In this document: positions 51,431 through 59,818 of the stretch, piece after piece
How the letters are laid out: each line of letters begins with the position of its first letter
Position numbering within the stretch: position 1 is the first letter of the stretch
NCBI RefSeq assembly: GCF_014236655.1
Contig: NZ_JACMYG010000017.1
Location: forward strand, 1 to 64,000
Source of the DNA: Pseudomonas kielensis
GTDB taxonomy: Bacteria; Pseudomonadota; Gammaproteobacteria; Pseudomonadales; Pseudomonadaceae
Direction of reading: 5' to 3'
DNA: 64,000 nucleotides
Position numbers and translations under genes: made by a program
Notes under the pieces: model-generated
What the model was told of the DNA's origin: nothing
The model's input: the letters and a program-made list of their open reading frames with translations, nothing else
Databases searched by the model: none

Positions 51431-53470
51431 TTAGAGCTCAGCCGCCAGGCGCGATCCCTGATTGATCGCGCGCTTGGCATCCAGCTCCGCCGCCACGTCC
51501 GCACCACCGATCAGGTGCACGTTCTGCCCAGCGGCCAGCAGGCCGTCGTACAGTTCGCGCAGCGGATCCTGGCCGGCGCAGATCACAATGTTGTCCACCG
51601 GCAACAGTTGCGGCTCGCCCGTCTCGCCGATGCGGATGTGCAAGCCGGCGTCGTCGATCTTCAGGTACTCGACGCTGTTGAGCATCTGCACCTGCTTGTT
51701 CTTAAGACCGGTGCGGTGAATCCAGCCGGTGGTCTTGCCCAAGCCGTCCCCGACCTTGGATTTCTTGCGTTGCAGCAGGAACACTTCACGGGCCGGGGCA
51801 TGGGGCTCGGCCTTGATGCCCGCCACGCCACCGCGCGCTTGCAGGTGAGTGTCGATGCCCCACTCCTTCCAGAAGGCTTCACGGTCCTGGCTGGTGGCCA
51901 CGCCCTGATGCACGAGGAATTCCGACACGTCGAAACCGATACCGCCGGCGCCAATCACCGCGACTTTTTTACCCACCGGCTTGCGCTGCAGAATCACGTC
52001 CAGGTAGCTCAGCACCTTGGCATGGTCGATACCGGGGATCGCTGGCAGCCGTGGTGCGATGCCGGTGGCCAGGATCACTTCGTCGTAGCCGCCGGCGACC
52101 AGTTGTGGCACATCGACCCGAGTGTTCAGGCACAGCTCGACATGGCTGGTCTGCAACTTGCGATTGAAGTAGCGCAGGGTTTCGAAGAACTCTTCCTTGC
52201 CCGGCACACGTTTGGCGACGTTGAACTGACCGCCGATTTCGCTGGCCGAATCGAACAGCGTCACTTGATGGCCGCGCTCGGCGGCAACGGTGGCGGCCGC
52301 CAGCCCCGCAGGCCCGGCACCGACCACCGCGATCTTCTTGATCTGCTGCACCGGCAGGTAGTTGAGTTCGGTTTCGTGGCAGGCACGCGGGTTGACCAGG
52401 CAGGAGGTCAACTTGCCGCCAAAGGTGTGGTCCAGGCAGGCCTGGTTGCAGCCGATGCAGGTGTTGATTTCATCACCCCGCCCGGCAGCGGCCTTGTTGA
52501 CGAACTCCGGATCGGCGAGGAACGGCCGGGCCATCGAGACCATGTCGGCATCGCCTTCGGCGAGGATCTGCTCGGCGACTTCCGGGGTGTTGATACGGTT
52601 GGTGGTGATCAGCGGAATACCCACCGAACCGCGCAATTTGGCGGTGACCTTGCTGAATGCCGCACGCGGCACCTTGGTGGCGATGGTTGGAATCCGCGCT
52701 TCGTGCCAGCCGATCCCGGTGTTGATGATCGTTGCACCGGCCTGCTCGATGGCCTTGGCCAACTGCACGATTTCTTCCCAACTGCTGCCGCCTTCCACCA
52801 GGTCGAGCATCGACAGGCGGAAGATGATGATGAAATTCGGGCCCACCGCTTCGCGCACGCGACGCACGATTTCCACCGGCAGGCGCATGCGGTTTTCGTA
52901 GGCACCGCCCCAGCGGTCGGTGCGATGGTTGGTGTGGGCGGCGAGGAACTGGTTAATGAAATAACCTTCCGAGCCCATGATCTCGACGCCGTCGTACTCG
53001 GCGGTTTGCGCCAGGGTGGAGCAGGTGACGAAATCGCTGATCTGTTTCTCGATCCCTTCCTCGTCCAGCTCTTTGGGCTTGAACGGGTTGATCGGCGCCT
53101 GGATAGCGCTCGGTGCCACCTGTTTCGGGCTGTAGGCATAACGCCCGGCGTGGAGGATCTGCATGCAGATCTTGCCACCGGCTTCATGCACCGCACGGGT
53201 GACAATCTGGTGTTTCAGCGCTTCTTCAAGGGTGGTCAACTTGGCCGCGCCAGCGTACACGCCGCCCTCTTCGTTCGGGCCGATACCGCCGGTGACCATC
53301 AGGCCAACGCCGCCACGGGCACGCTCGGCAAAGTAGGCCGCCATGCGTTCGAAACCGCCCGGCTTCTCTTCCAGCCCGGTGTGCATCGAGCCCATCAGGG
53401 TGCGGTTGCGCAACGTGGTAAAGCCCAGGTCCAGCGGGGCCAGCAGGTGCGGGTAGTGAGCGGCGGCCAT
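51431..53470 (-). CDS. fadH: NADPH-dependent 2,4-dienoyl-CoA reductase
   Basis: 679 residues. Auxiliary enzyme of beta-oxidation of unsaturated fatty acids. N-terminal FMN TIM-barrel of the old yellow enzyme type (HYPHLLAPLDLGFTTLRNRTLMGSMHTGLEE), a 4Fe-4S segment CIGCNQACLDHTF...CLVNPRAC, then FAD and NADPH Rossmann domains (VVGAGPAGLAAATVAAERGH, VAVIGAGGIGFDVSEFLV). Start at 53470 with GGAG upstream. Single gene. Confidence 0.95.
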   Translation of the reverse strand: MAAAHYPHLLAPLDLGFTTLRNRTLMGSMHTGLEEKPGGFERMAAYFAERARGGVGLMVTGGIGPNEEGGVYAGAAKLTTLEEALKHQIVTRAVHEAGGKICMQILHAGRYAYSPKQVAPSAIQAPINPFKPKELDEEGIEKQISDFVTCSTLAQTAEYDGVEIMGSEGYFINQFLAAHTNHRTDRWGGAYENRMRLPVEIVRRVREAVGPNFIIIFRLSMLDLVEGGSSWEEIVQLAKAIEQAGATIINTGIGWHEARIPTIATKVPRAAFSKVTAKLRGSVGIPLITTNRINTPEVAEQILAEGDADMVSMARPFLADPEFVNKAAAGRGDEINTCIGCNQACLDHTFGGKLTSCLVNPRACHETELNYLPVQQIKKIAVVGAGPAGLAAATVAAERGHQVTLFDSASEIGGQFNVAKRVPGKEEFFETLRYFNRKLQTSHVELCLNTRVDVPQLVAGGYDEVILATGIAPRLPAIPGIDHAKVLSYLDVILQRKPVGKKVAVIGAGGIGFDVSEFLVHQGVATSQDREAFWKEWGIDTHLQARGGVAGIKAEPHAPAREVFLLQRKKSKVGDGLGKTTGWIHRTGLKNKQVQMLNSVEYLKIDDAGLHIRIGETGEPQLLPVDNIVICAGQDPLRELYDGLLAAGQNVHLIGGADVAAELDAKRAINQGSRLAAEL

Positions 53471-53681
53471 CGGTAACTCCACAACGAGTAATCACGGAAA
53501 AAGTGCGGACGCTCTTGGGCGTCCATCGGTTATGGGTCACAGACTAAGAGCAGGCCCGCCCGCACTCAATGACCGTAACTGACAAGTTATTGATCCAAAT
53601 GTGCAGCACCCCTTGGCATTCGCCGGCATGGCGCCTACCCTAGTCGGCGAACCCTGCACACGGCTGATCCTTAGTTTTCTC

Positions 53682-54812
53682 ATGCGCAAACTTCTTTACC
53701 TGACATTCGCCATGGCCTTGCTCGCTGCCCTCACCACCTACGCCATGTGGACCGCCGAACGCCCGGTGGGGCATTACCTGTCCGACCTGCGCATCCAGCT
53801 CGCGGTGGATCAGGGCGTACCCGGTGACCGGGGCAACCTGCTGGGGATCCAGCCAGAACTGTTCCCCACCGACTACCAAAGTCCCGAACGCCTGCATCGC
53901 AAACTCGCGGCCTACTTGCAGCAAGCCCGCGACCAGGGCCTGCTCAACGCCAAGACCATCGTCGTGCTGCCTGAACATATCGGCACCTGGTTGATGGTCA
54001 GCGGCGAGAAGGACGAGCTGTACCAGGCCAGCACGTTCGACGAAGCCATGAACTGGCTGGCGGTGAGCAATCCCCTGCCTTTCCTGCGGGCGCTGATCGG
54101 CGCCCAGGGTGACAGCCGCCTGGAGGATGCCCACCTGCGCATGAAGGCCAAGAGCATGGCCGGCCAGTACCAGGCGCTGTTCGGCGGCCTGGCCCGGGAA
54201 TTCGACATCACCCTGGTGGCGGGCAGCATCGTGCTGCCGGAGCCGAGCGTCAAAGACGGCGCCCTGAGTATTGGCAAGGGTCCGTTGTACAACACCAGCC
54301 TGGTGTTTGGCCGGGACGGTGCGCCCATCGGCCAGCCGCAACGGCAGTTGAGCCCGAGCCTCGCCGAGCAAGGGTTTATCCGGCCCAGTGGCGACCGGGC
54401 GATCAACGTGATCCAGACCCCCGCCGGGCGCCTTGGGGTGCTGATCGGCAACGACAGCTGGTACCCGGACAACTACCGCAAGCTCAACGACCAGGGTGCC
54501 GAATTGATCGCCGTGCCGGCCTTCGTCACCGGCCGCAGTACCTGGGATCAACCCTGGCGCGGTTACCAGGGGCCCTCCACCCCAAGTGAGATCAGCCTCA
54601 AGCCGGGTGAGCTCAGCGAAGGCCAGGCCTGGCATCGCCTGACCCTGACCGCACAGCCACCCAGCAGCCTGGCCAATGCCGGGGTCAGCGTGTTCCTGCG
54701 TGGCCAGTTCTGGAACCAGGGCAGCGCCGGTCAGAGTTTCCTCAGCAGCAATGGGCAGCACTTCGCCGATGGCGAAGCCCGCGGCGCCCGTTTGTTGAAT
54801 ATCTGGTTGTAA
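53682..54812 (+). CDS. Membrane-anchored nitrilase-fold protein without catalytic residues
   Basis: 376 residues. N-terminal membrane anchor or signal (LLYLTFAMALLAALTTYAMW) and a carbon-nitrogen-hydrolase fold: VVLPEHIGTW with the first-motif Glu (E98), YNTSLVFGRDGAPIG, and GRLGVLIGNDSWYPDNYRKLNDQGAELIAVPAF. The catalytic lysine position (RKL in active enzymes) is Gln222 (RQL), and the nucleophile cysteine position (ICYD/ICWE) is Gly256 (IGND). Two of three triad residues are lost while the fold is well kept, so a binding or sensing role is more likely than amide hydrolysis. It ends 3 bases before an AraC gene. Confidence 0.8.
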   Translation: MRKLLYLTFAMALLAALTTYAMWTAERPVGHYLSDLRIQLAVDQGVPGDRGNLLGIQPELFPTDYQSPERLHRKLAAYLQQARDQGLLNAKTIVVLPEHIGTWLMVSGEKDELYQASTFDEAMNWLAVSNPLPFLRALIGAQGDSRLEDAHLRMKAKSMAGQYQALFGGLAREFDITLVAGSIVLPEPSVKDGALSIGKGPLYNTSLVFGRDGAPIGQPQRQLSPSLAEQGFIRPSGDRAINVIQTPAGRLGVLIGNDSWYPDNYRKLNDQGAELIAVPAFVTGRSTWDQPWRGYQGPSTPSEISLKPGELSEGQAWHRLTLTAQPPSSLANAGVSVFLRGQFWNQGSAGQSFLSSNGQHFADGEARGARLLNIWL

Positions 54813-54815
54813 CCC

Positions 54816-55856
54816 ATGAAACCGCTGCCGATGCGCCTGGGGGACCTGTCCGTCGGCTTTGTCCATAGTCTGGCGGATGCCGTGCGCAGCCACGGCTGTG
54901 ACCCGCAACCCCTGCTGGAGCAATACGGCCTGGACGTCGCGCGTCTGGCCGAGGCCGGTGCCCGGCTGTCGATTCCGCGCTACATGCGCCTGGGCCACGC
55001 CGCCATCCAACTGACCGGGGACCCGGCCCTGGGCTTGCGCATGGGCCAGCTCAGTCGGCTGGGTCAGGTCGGGCTGGCCGGGGTGACGGCTGCCCAGGCG
55101 CCGACGGTGCGCGAAGCGGCGCGTTGCCTGATTCGCTTCGAGGCCTTGTACGGCTCCAACTATCGCGGCCAGTCGAGCTTCCATGAGGACACCCAAGGGG
55201 CCTGGCTGCGGTTCTACTCCATCAGTCCATACAACGCCTATAACCGCTTTGTGGTGGACTCGATCATCGCCGGCTGGTTACAGCAGCTGTCAAGCCTCTG
55301 CCCCGAGCCACTGCGGGCCGAGCGCATCGAGATTGAATTCCAGGCACCCGACTACTCAGAACGCTATGCCGTGCTGGGGGACTGCGCCCTGCAGTTTGGC
55401 GCCGAGCACAATCAGTTGCGCCTGAGCCAGGCCAGCCTGGCGCAACGCAACCCCGAGCACTGCCCCAGCACCTGGCGCCTGCTGCTCAAACTGTGTGAAC
55501 GGGAACTGGAGCAGTTGACCCGCACCCGTAGCCTGCGCGAACGCATCACGCAGCTATTGGGGCCGTTGCTCAATGGCGGTCGTGAACCCGACCTGGAAGA
55601 AGTGGCGGCACGCTTGAAGCTGCCAACCTGGACCTTGCGCCGCAAGCTCGCTGAAGAGGGTACGCAGTTTCGCGCGATTCTCAACGACACCCGCCGCGAC
55701 CTGGCCATGACCTACATCCGCGACACGGAACTGGCCTTTGGCGAAATCGCCTACCTGTTGGGATTTGCCTCGGCCGAAGCCTTTCAACGCGCCTTCAAAC
55801 GCTGGAACGGCCAGACGCCCGGCGAGTTTCGCCGCAGCCATCGGCAATCGGCGTGA
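54816..55856 (+). CDS. AraC-family regulator (OruR-like, N-terminal arabinose-binding-like domain)
   Basis: 346 residues. N-terminal PF12625-type ligand domain (residues about 15-200; LSIPRYMRLGHAAIQLTGDPALGLRMG) and C-terminal HTH_18 domain (residues about 235-340; LEEVAARLKLPTWTLRRKLAEEGTQF, IAYLLGFASAEAFQRAFKRWNGQTPGEFRR). Starts 3 bases after the nitrilase-fold gene, so co-transcribed. It also lies near fadH, as in P. aeruginosa, where an AraC gene is close to fadH1. Confidence 0.87.
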   Translation: MKPLPMRLGDLSVGFVHSLADAVRSHGCDPQPLLEQYGLDVARLAEAGARLSIPRYMRLGHAAIQLTGDPALGLRMGQLSRLGQVGLAGVTAAQAPTVREAARCLIRFEALYGSNYRGQSSFHEDTQGAWLRFYSISPYNAYNRFVVDSIIAGWLQQLSSLCPEPLRAERIEIEFQAPDYSERYAVLGDCALQFGAEHNQLRLSQASLAQRNPEHCPSTWRLLLKLCERELEQLTRTRSLRERITQLLGPLLNGGREPDLEEVAARLKLPTWTLRRKLAEEGTQFRAILNDTRRDLAMTYIRDTELAFGEIAYLLGFASAEAFQRAFKRWNGQTPGEFRRSHRQSA

Positions 55857-55882
55857 AGCCAACGTAACTGGTAGCAGCGCCA

Positions 55883-55969
55883 CTACAACTCTGTAGCGTC
55901 GTCCGCCGGCTCCAGCGGGTCGAGTTCGAATGCCTGATATTCCAGCAGCTCTTCTTGATAATCGTCCAT
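55883..55969 (-). CDS. 28-residue acidic microprotein
   Basis: A short frame MDDYQEELLEYQAFELDPLE followed by PADDATEL and a TAG stop. AAGGA stands 7 bases before the ATG, an excellent ribosome site. The peptide is strongly acidic (11 Asp/Glu, no Lys or Arg) and likely helical. I have an impression of similar sequences in other Pseudomonas but cannot confirm it. Convergent with the AraC gene (27 bases apart). Function unknown. Confidence 0.6.
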   Translation of the reverse strand: MDDYQEELLEYQAFELDPLEPADDATEL

Positions 55970-56195
55970 TGCCAATTCCTTTTTTAGTCGTGTCGAAAAC
56001 CGTTGCCCAAATGACCTGCGCCATCAGCATAAAGTGCCCGCATGAAAGAAAAATGACGCGGGTACACGGTGGCTCCTGCTCATAAAACGTAGCAGACACT
56101 TCAAAATTTATCATGGGCGCCGGTGAGCGCAGCTTGATGCAGGTCAAGCGCCCGGCTGCGTTACCCCAAGAGGGGCCGCAGCACTGGCGGACGGG

Positions 56196-57095
56196 TTACT
56201 GGCCGGAGGACGGCATGGGCGTGATCGGCTCGCTCGGGGCAGGCAGCGAATCAGGGTTGGCCGGGGGTGGGGTCACTGTAGGCGCGGTTTCTGGCACAGG
56301 TTCCGGTACCGGCTGCGGCGAAGGTTGCGGGGCGGCCTGAGGGGCGGCTTCGATGGCCTTCTCGGGCGTGATCGGTGCGGCTTCGGGCGGCGGTGCTACC
56401 GGCTCGGAGGCGGCCTGTGCAGCCGGTGCCGGCTCAGGCATGGCGGGGACCACAGGTTCGGCGGCAGGCATTGGCGCAGGTTCTGCGGCAGGCGTCGGCG
56501 CGACCGGCGCGAGCTTGGCTTCCGGCACACCGAGGTCAGTCTTGGGCTTCTCGGTGATATGGGCGGCTTTCTTCACATCCGGTGGCAGGAACAATTCCAC
56601 CAGGGCAAAAAAGCGCTCATAGAACTTGCCCGAGGTGACCGTCTCGCTCGCAACCTTGACCATCGAATCATCGGAGGAGCCGATCGGCATCGACACCGAC
56701 CCCAACACGCCGACGCCGAGGCTGGCGGAGTTGTTGGTCTTCTTCAACGCATAGCGGTCCTGCAAGGCGTTGGCAAACATGGTCGCGTGATGGCTGCTGT
56801 CTTCGGCGCACACCACGCTGAAGCTGATCTCCATGTGGGTGTCGCCGGTCTGCTGGAAGCTTTTGTGGCCGCTGATCAGTTTCGGGTCGGAACTGGTGAT
56901 GATATAGCCCTGGCTCAGCAACGCCCGGCGGGCGGCTTCACAGGACGCGGTGTCGGTCACCGGGTATTTGCGCGAGAAGGTTCCGGAGTCGTCGAAGTTC
57001 TCATGCTCATAAATGGCTTGGTCCTTCGCGCAACCGGCTGCGGCAGCCAGCACCAGCGCCAGTCCCGCGGTACGCATAGGGAATGATGTGAACAT
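56196..57095 (-). CDS. DUF2242 lipoprotein with Pro/Ala-rich tail
   Basis: 299 residues. A lipoprotein signal (LALVLAAAAGC) leads to a DUF2242 domain (residues about 25-165; ENFDDSGTFSRKYPVTDTASCEAARRALLSQGYIITSSDP). The last 110 residues are a proline/alanine-rich low-complexity tail with repeated PAPEP-like steps, which could span the periplasm or reach peptidoglycan. Start at 57095 with AGGATG upstream. Function unknown. Confidence 0.8.
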   Translation of the reverse strand: MFTSFPMRTAGLALVLAAAAGCAKDQAIYEHENFDDSGTFSRKYPVTDTASCEAARRALLSQGYIITSSDPKLISGHKSFQQTGDTHMEISFSVVCAEDSSHHATMFANALQDRYALKKTNNSASLGVGVLGSVSMPIGSSDDSMVKVASETVTSGKFYERFFALVELFLPPDVKKAAHITEKPKTDLGVPEAKLAPVAPTPAAEPAPMPAAEPVVPAMPEPAPAAQAASEPVAPPPEAAPITPEKAIEAAPQAAPQPSPQPVPEPVPETAPTVTPPPANPDSLPAPSEPITPMPSSGQ

Positions 57096-57248
57096 TGAAC
57101 ATCCTGAGGAAATCGGTACGGGGCGTATTGTGCAACAGTTCACCCTGTGACGGCGCATGGATTAGTGACTTGTACACCTGACCCCTCTACTGACCATCGT
57201 TTGCCGGAAAAGTCGCGCACTCAGGTGACCGATGAACAGATGAACAAT

Positions 57249-57280
57249 AAAAAACCCCGGCCTGGTGGCCGGGGTTTTTG
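57249..57280. terminator. Bidirectional intrinsic terminator between ppiD and the DUF2242 gene
   Basis: Stem AAAAACCCCGGCC/GGCCGGGGTTTTT with loop TGGT; A-run and T-run on both sides. It serves ppiD on the minus strand. Confidence 0.85.
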
Positions 57281-57307
57281 TTTGCAGCTGTACGCGTCAG
57301 TCAGCTA

Positions 57308-59167
57308 TCAGTAACGCTTGACGTCGGCCTCGCTTTCCAACTGCTTGCGGTAGGCAGCAAAGTCTTGCTGGCCGACACGCGAAGCGAGGAAGCGGCGGTA
57401 CTCGGCCTTCTCCTCGTCAGTTGGCGCTGCAGCTTCGTTCACCCCATTGAGGCGCACGATCACCAGGCTGCCGTCAGGCAGGGTCACGCTATCGAAGCTC
57501 GGCTTGTCCTTGGCAGCAGGCTTGGGCATGCGGAACAAGGCTTGCAGCACGGCAGGTTCGACACCTTCCTGACCACGGGTGGCCGCTTCGGTGACTTTCC
57601 AGCCCAGGCTGTCGATCGCCGTCTTGCCGTCGCGAAGGCTGGTTACCAGCTCCTCGGCCTTGGTCTTGGCCGCAGCACTGGCGTGCTCCTTGACCAGTTG
57701 CGCACGAATCGCTGTTTCAACGCTCGCCAGAGGCAGTTGCTCAGGTTTGCGATGCTCTTTGGCGCGCAGCACGATCACGGTTTCCGGATCCAGTTCGATG
57801 GCGGTGCTGTTGGCACCCTCATCCAGCACTTCCGGACTGAACGCTGCAGTGATCACGGCACGGTTGGCCGCAACACCTTCGCCACCTTCACGGCCGAACG
57901 GCGCGGAAGTGTGTACGGTCAACTTCAGATCGGCCGCTGGCTGGGCCAGGTCGGAGGATTCGAACGAGGAGTCTTCCAGTTGCTTGGTCGCCTCGACGAA
58001 CAGCTGTTCCACTTGCTGGGTTTTCAGGTCGCGGGTCAGCTTGTCCTTGAGGCTGGCAAAGCTCGGCACTTCTGGCGCTTCGACGCCCAGCAACTTGATC
58101 AGGTGGTAACCAAAGCTGGAGCGAACCGGCGCCGAGACCTGGTCTTTGTCAAGCGCGTACAGCGCTGTTTCAAAGTCCGGGTCATAGACGCCTGGGCCTG
58201 CGTAACCCAGGTCACCGCCATTGGCAGCCGAACCTGGATCCTGGGAGAACTCCTTGGCCAAGGCCTCGAAGCTTTCACCCTTGGCCAGGCGCGCTTGCAG
58301 CTCTTCGATCTTGGCCTTGGCTTGCGCCTCGGTCACCTTGTCGTTGACTTCGATCAGAATGTGCGCAGCCCGGCGTTGTTCGGCCAGGTTGGCGATTTCT
58401 TTCTGATAGGCGTCCTGCAGCGCTTCGTCTTTCACGGTGACCTGGTCGAAGAAGGAGGACTTCTTCAGTTCCAGATAGTCGATGACTACCTGATCAGGGG
58501 TCATGAATTCCTTGGCGTGCTCGTCGTAGTAAGCCTTGACCTCGGCATCGGTCAGCTTGACCGAGGCAGGATCAGCCTTGACGGTCAGGGTCGCGAAATC
58601 ACGGGTCTGTTTTTCCAGACGGGCGAAGGCCAGTACCTGGGCATCGGTGACAAAACCGCTGCCTGCCAGGCCGGCACGCAATTGGCCGATCAGCATTTCC
58701 TGAGCCAGCATCTCGCGGAACTGCAGGCGGCTGTAGCCCAACTGACGAACTACCTGGTCAAAACGCTCGGCACTGAACTTGCCGTCGACCTGGAATTCAG
58801 GTGTCAGCAGGATCACCTGGTCCAGAGCCGCTTCGGAGAAAGCGAACTTCGAATCATGGGCGCCTTGCAGCAGCAGTTTGCGATCGATCAGGCCCTTGAG
58901 GGCCGATTCGCGCAGCATTTTTTCATCCAGCAAGGAGGCGTCGAAGTCCTTGCCCAGCTGTTGCATGAGTTGGCGGCGTTGCATATCAACCGCCTGGCTC
59001 AGCTCGTTCTGGCTGATTTCTTCACCATTGACCTTGGCCACTTCGTTCTTCGAAGAGGAGGCCTGGAAAATGGCATCGACACCGGTCAAGGCCATCAGTG
59101 CAACGATGACCCCGATAATAGTCTTGGCAATCCAGCCTTGTGAATTGTCCCTGATATTTTGCAGCAT
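57308..59167 (-). CDS. ppiD: Periplasmic folding chaperone / peptidyl-prolyl isomerase D
   Basis: 619 residues. Inner-membrane-anchored chaperone near the Sec translocon. N-terminal anchor (residues about 12-35, WIAKTIIGVIVALMALTGVDAIF), SurA-like N-domain (VAKVNGEEISQNELSQAVDMQRRQL), a parvulin domain in the middle (residues about 265-360; RRAAHILIEVND, GESFEALAKEFSQDPGSAANGGDLGY), and a C-terminal region. It follows hupB and the tRNA-like element in the conserved lon-hupB-ppiD order. Confidence 0.94.
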   Translation of the reverse strand: MLQNIRDNSQGWIAKTIIGVIVALMALTGVDAIFQASSSKNEVAKVNGEEISQNELSQAVDMQRRQLMQQLGKDFDASLLDEKMLRESALKGLIDRKLLLQGAHDSKFAFSEAALDQVILLTPEFQVDGKFSAERFDQVVRQLGYSRLQFREMLAQEMLIGQLRAGLAGSGFVTDAQVLAFARLEKQTRDFATLTVKADPASVKLTDAEVKAYYDEHAKEFMTPDQVVIDYLELKKSSFFDQVTVKDEALQDAYQKEIANLAEQRRAAHILIEVNDKVTEAQAKAKIEELQARLAKGESFEALAKEFSQDPGSAANGGDLGYAGPGVYDPDFETALYALDKDQVSAPVRSSFGYHLIKLLGVEAPEVPSFASLKDKLTRDLKTQQVEQLFVEATKQLEDSSFESSDLAQPAADLKLTVHTSAPFGREGGEGVAANRAVITAAFSPEVLDEGANSTAIELDPETVIVLRAKEHRKPEQLPLASVETAIRAQLVKEHASAAAKTKAEELVTSLRDGKTAIDSLGWKVTEAATRGQEGVEPAVLQALFRMPKPAAKDKPSFDSVTLPDGSLVIVRLNGVNEAAAPTDEEKAEYRRFLASRVGQQDFAAYRKQLESEADVKRY

Positions 59168-59236
59168 GCGTCCCCCAGAAACGGTTGAACTTCAAAATTA
59201 GGCAACCGTGGAGCGTGGGTAGAATCCGGATAGAAG

Positions 59237-59262
59237 AAAGGCGCATCCGAGGATGCGCCTTC
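59237..59262 (-). terminator. Terminator after the tRNA-like element
   Basis: On the minus strand the stem GGCGCATCC/GGATGCGCC with a 2-4 base loop is followed by TTTCTTCT. It lies 8 bases after the CCA end of the tRNA-like sequence and upstream of ppiD. Confidence 0.75.
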
Positions 59263-59269
59263 TCGTAAC

Positions 59270-59345
59270 TGGCGGAGCGGTCGGGGCTCGAACCCGCGAT
59301 CCCCGGCGTGCCAGGCAATATTCCCATCGCCCGTACTACCGCCCC
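59270..59345 (-). tRNA. tRNA-like element (degenerate or unusual tRNA)
   Basis: A 76-base stretch ends in an encoded CCA. The acceptor stem GGGGCGG pairs with CCGCTCC (7 bp, one G-U). A T-arm GCGGG-TTCGAGC-CCCGA has the canonical TTCGAGC loop and four good pairs. T33 is present and the anticodon position reads GGC. D-arm and anticodon stem do not pair well. The 3' half resembles tRNA-Gly(GCC). Either a decayed tRNA or a tRNA mimic; its own terminator follows. It lies between hupB and ppiD, where I know of no standard tRNA. Confidence 0.5.
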
Positions 59346-59398
59346 GCTGCCATGTCAGGCATGACCCCGACCCGGATAGGCAAAAAACCGAGTGAGGC

Positions 59399-59671
59399 TT
59401 AGTTGACAGCTTCTTTCAGTGCTTTACCGGCTTTGAAGCCTGGCTTTTTGGCAGCAGCGATTTCCAGAGTCTTACCGGTCTGTGGGTTGCGACCGATACG
59501 AGCTGGACGGTCAGTCACGGAGAAAGTACCGAAACCTACCAGAACTACAGAGTCGCCGGCCTTGAGGGCACCAGTGACGGATTCGATTACAGCGTCCAGC
59601 GCACGGCCAGCAGCAGCTTTCGGGATATCAGCGGATGCAGCGATAGCATCAATCAGTTCCGACTTGTTCAC
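59399..59671 (-). CDS. hupB: DNA-binding protein HU-beta
   Basis: 90 residues. Nucleoid protein that bends and compacts DNA. NKSELIDAIAASADIPKAAAGRALDAVIESV dimer core and the GFGTFSVTDRPARIGRNPQTGK DNA-binding arm are standard. GTG start at 59671, supported by AAGGGGA 7 bases upstream; longer frames add a non-HU leader. Located between lon and ppiD as in other pseudomonads. Confidence 0.96.
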   Translation of the reverse strand: MNKSELIDAIAASADIPKAAAGRALDAVIESVTGALKAGDSVVLVGFGTFSVTDRPARIGRNPQTGKTLEIAAAKKPGFKAGKALKEAVN

Positions 59672-59818
59672 TCTAAGTCCCCTTATATCTATTTGAGATG
59701 ATTCTAAGTTTTTTGGTGAAAGCAAAAACGAGTGCTGAATGGCCTACAGACACTTAAGAGCCGCTTTATAACAAGGGCTCTAAAAAGCTGTCAAGGAAGC
59801 CCCCCAGGCTAATACGTA

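Noticed and set aside
53640..55196. 518-codon minus-strand frame opposite the nitrilase-fold and AraC genes
   Set aside because: Both plus-strand products are clear family members; the antisense frame has no recognisable domain.
57278..59143. 621-codon plus-strand frame opposite ppiD
   Set aside because: Shadow of ppiD; composition and order are typical of an antisense frame.
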